Shown piece after piece: positions 62,077 through 64,000 of a stretch of 64,000 bases of DNA. Positions within the stretch are counted from its first letter, which is position 1; each line of letters starts with the position of its first letter. The notes under the pieces are model-generated. The model made no database searches and had not been told where the DNA came from. It saw nothing but the letters and a program-made list of their open reading frames with translations. The stretch comes from Fremontodendron californicum (taxonomy: Eukaryota > Streptophyta > Magnoliopsida > Malvales > Malvaceae), in NCBI GenBank assembly GCA_030761205.1, contig JAULJL010000033.1, positions 2,108,001-2,172,000 on the forward strand, read 5' to 3'. Position numbers and translations under genes: made by a program.

Positions 62077-62089
62077 AAAGAGGGGCAGC
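62077..62089 (+). other. Polypurine tract of the plus-strand element
   Basis: AAAGAGGGGCAGC directly precedes the LTR start TGTAGACACC at 62090. It corresponds base for base, except one, to the tract at 42503-42515 on the minus strand. Confidence 0.8.
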
Positions 62090-64000
62090 TGTAGACACCT
62101 AATTTTGTCCGGACCACTAAACAGGTATGTTTTCTTCCCATATTGATGTTTCCGAGTATAAAAAGACTGTTTTCATCCTGCAGGTGGTACTCCGAGACTT
62201 AGTTTAAGAGGGTGAGCACAAAAAGACAAACTTGAAAAAAAGTCAACCCCGAAAAAGTCAATCCTAAAAAGTCAACTACTGAAAAAGTCAACCCACTTTC
62301 AAAATCAAGATTTTAAGTTCAATTGAAAAATGGCGAAAGAATTTTGATAATCCGAGGTCTACTTTGAAAGATATGGAGTTCGGAAGTTGGGATTTGGAGA
62401 TTCAGTAGAAAAGAAACCCTAATTCGAGAAATTTGGGGAAAAGTGCTTAAACGATCAAACTGGTCGAAATTGAAGGTTCCAAATGAAAGATAAGCACTGA
62501 CTACGGGTAATGGAGAAGTCACTTGCAAGAAAAACCGAAAGAAAAGTCAATCAGGGAGAAAACCGAGAATTAGGATTTTTAGTGGATTTCGGTGAAATCG
62601 GGAAGAATCACAGAAATGGCCCGACTTGGTAAGACCAAAGCCCCCAATGGATGAGGAATGATTAAAAAGGATGGCCCAAGGCTCAGATTGAAGAAAATCT
62701 GAAAATCGGACTTGTTTTGAGCAAAACCGGGTTTCGGAGGTTAAAGGGCAAAAAAAGATAAATCCCGGAAAAATAGCAAATGGACTCCAAAAATTCTGAA
62801 ATTTGGCAAATCTCATTTTTAAATTATTTGGAAGAGATTGGCGAAAGAAAATCTTGATTCCGAGTTCGTTTGCAAAATGGCCAAATCCCGGGCCTCCTAT
62901 GCAGTAATTCAAGCCGATAAATCCCGAAAAAATACCAAATGAGCTCCAAAAATTATGAAAACTTCCAGATCACACTTTTTAATTATTTTGAAGAGATTGG
63001 TGAAGAAAAATCTTGATTTAGAGCTCGTTTAAAAAATGGTAAAATGTAGGGGCATAAAAGGGCATTTTTGGGAAGAAAAAATCCAAATAAATAGCAAACG
63101 GACTCGGATAATTTTGAAAACTTCCAGAACTCAATATTTTATTATTTTGGAAGTATTAAAAAAAGAAAAAATTGAATTTGGAGTCCGTTTGATATTTACT
63201 TGCATCCGGGGGGCAAAATGGTCATTTCACCCAAGCAACCGAAAAGGGCTTTTTTTGGCCCTTCAAAAAATCAGAGTTGGGCTGGAAAAGAGATGTGCTG
63301 GCATACCCAAGCCCAAAGAAAGGAGGAAGCTTCTAATTTTTTTTTTAATCAAGTGGTTAAAAATCAAGAGTTAGTTAACAATTCTCTTTGATCAAGCCAT
63401 GGTGATTAAACCACATAGGTTAAGAAAGATGTCAACATTATTTTTGCATAGCTGTAATTTGAGAGGGCTGAGATGCTAATCTAAAGGTGGTAATTTCATG
63501 ACTTTTCATCTTGAATTATTGGCCATTTGATGGAAATTAGGTTACACAAAAATGACAACATCTTGGAGGCTATATAACCATGCATTAAGGCTAGCCCTAA
63601 GGGAGGGGAGGCAGATTTTGGTTTCTTCTTTTCCATTTTGGCTGATTTCTCTTAGTTTTTCTTAGTTTTTATCTTCTTGGTTGAGAGCAAAAAAAGAAAA
63701 GTTTAGAAATAAAGGAAAGTTTGAAGAGAAAAGCTTGAAATATTAGCTTCTTGAGGTTGCTCTTGAGCACCAACTCTTGCACTTTCATTTTCTATTCTTG
63801 TTTTTTGCTATTTTAATCTCTACTTGGTGAGTTTTCATTTTAAAATAATGTTTCTTGTTCTTCCTTCATTTCCTTTCTTAAGTATATTTTTTTTACATTT
63901 TGTTTTTACAATAAACTCACCATGGCCAAATGGCCTACATTATTTATTTTAAGTTGTTGTTTCAATTCATTTTACCATATTGTTTATGCTATTTTCTTTG
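62090..64000 (+). repeat. 3' LTR of the plus-strand element, cut by the window end
   Basis: It starts TGTAGACACCTAATTTTG and follows the other LTRs in order: repeated AAAAGTCAAC motifs (62249-62290), the AATTTTGATAATCCGAGGTC segment (62341), and outer repeated units (62750-63180). It runs off the window at 64000, with at least 2.8 kb expected beyond. The small frames in it are not genes. Confidence 0.9.

Larger units (their letters stand above)
59656..62089 (+). mobile_element. Plus-strand Ogre-like element, 3' internal region
   Basis: From about 59656 the sequence matches the reverse complement of the 18.4-kb element's 3' internal region (about 43960-44340), starting at TAACAGTGATCATCAGTC and ending with the same polypurine tract. 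In between are ATTTGCATC repeats and a large tandem array. No gag or pol is seen. It may be the other end of the element whose 5' LTR and primer site lie at 27928-30795, with the LINE and CACTA segments nested between. Confidence 0.8.

Overview
The window looks like nuclear DNA from a dicot plant: it is AT-rich, has GT-AG introns, and is full of LTR retrotransposons, LINE and CACTA fragments. The single recognisable host gene encodes ent-kaurene synthase. Its protein, as I recall the family, looks closest to the cotton/Malvaceae enzyme; that placement is a judgement from memory, not a search result.

Region by region. 1-8.8 kb is AT-rich repeat debris: short duplications, a GACCCGAA-type minisatellite, and an AT-rich block present about four times. 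A 2.43-kb solo LTR of Tekay/Del-chromovirus type, with perfect target duplication GAATG, has inserted into one copy of that block. 8.8-13.1 kb is AT-rich intergenic DNA with one promoter-like patch. 13,133-17,839 (+) is a complete 14-exon ent-kaurene synthase gene. All exons join in frame to give 786 residues, with the class I motif DDFFD, the NSE/DTE motif and the product-determining isoleucine present and no class II DxDD. 18.1-21.1 kb holds a degenerate tandem repeat and a 0.7-kb terminal-inverted-repeat element. 21.1-23.7 kb is largely featureless.

23.7-64 kb is a nest of related Ogre/Tat-like Ty3/gypsy elements. Their LTRs are very long (4.8-5.1 kb), begin TGTAGACACC, end GGTTGCGACA, and are followed by a primer binding site that fits tRNA-Arg. 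In order: a minus-strand LTR piece (23.7-27.9 kb) abutting a plus-strand LTR piece with its primer binding site (27.9-30.8 kb); a minus-strand solo LTR with perfect target duplication AACCC (30.8-35.9 kb); an internally deleted minus-strand LINE (35.9-37.7 and 56.1-57.2 kb) split by an 18.4-kb minus-strand LTR element (37.7-56.1 kb); a very AT-rich stretch; a truncated CACTA end (58.8-59.7 kb); and the 3' half of a plus-strand Ogre-like element whose 3' LTR runs off the window (59.7-64 kb).

The 18.4-kb element has two leader-plus-gag modules in tandem, both broken, and no visible protease, reverse transcriptase or integrase, so it looks non-autonomous. Before the 3' LTR it and the plus-strand copy carry quite different tandem arrays (about 57 bp and 81 bp units) between matching flanks. 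No gene cluster, CRISPR array, rRNA or tRNA gene was seen. The most unusual material is this retroelement architecture; no new cellular system is evident.
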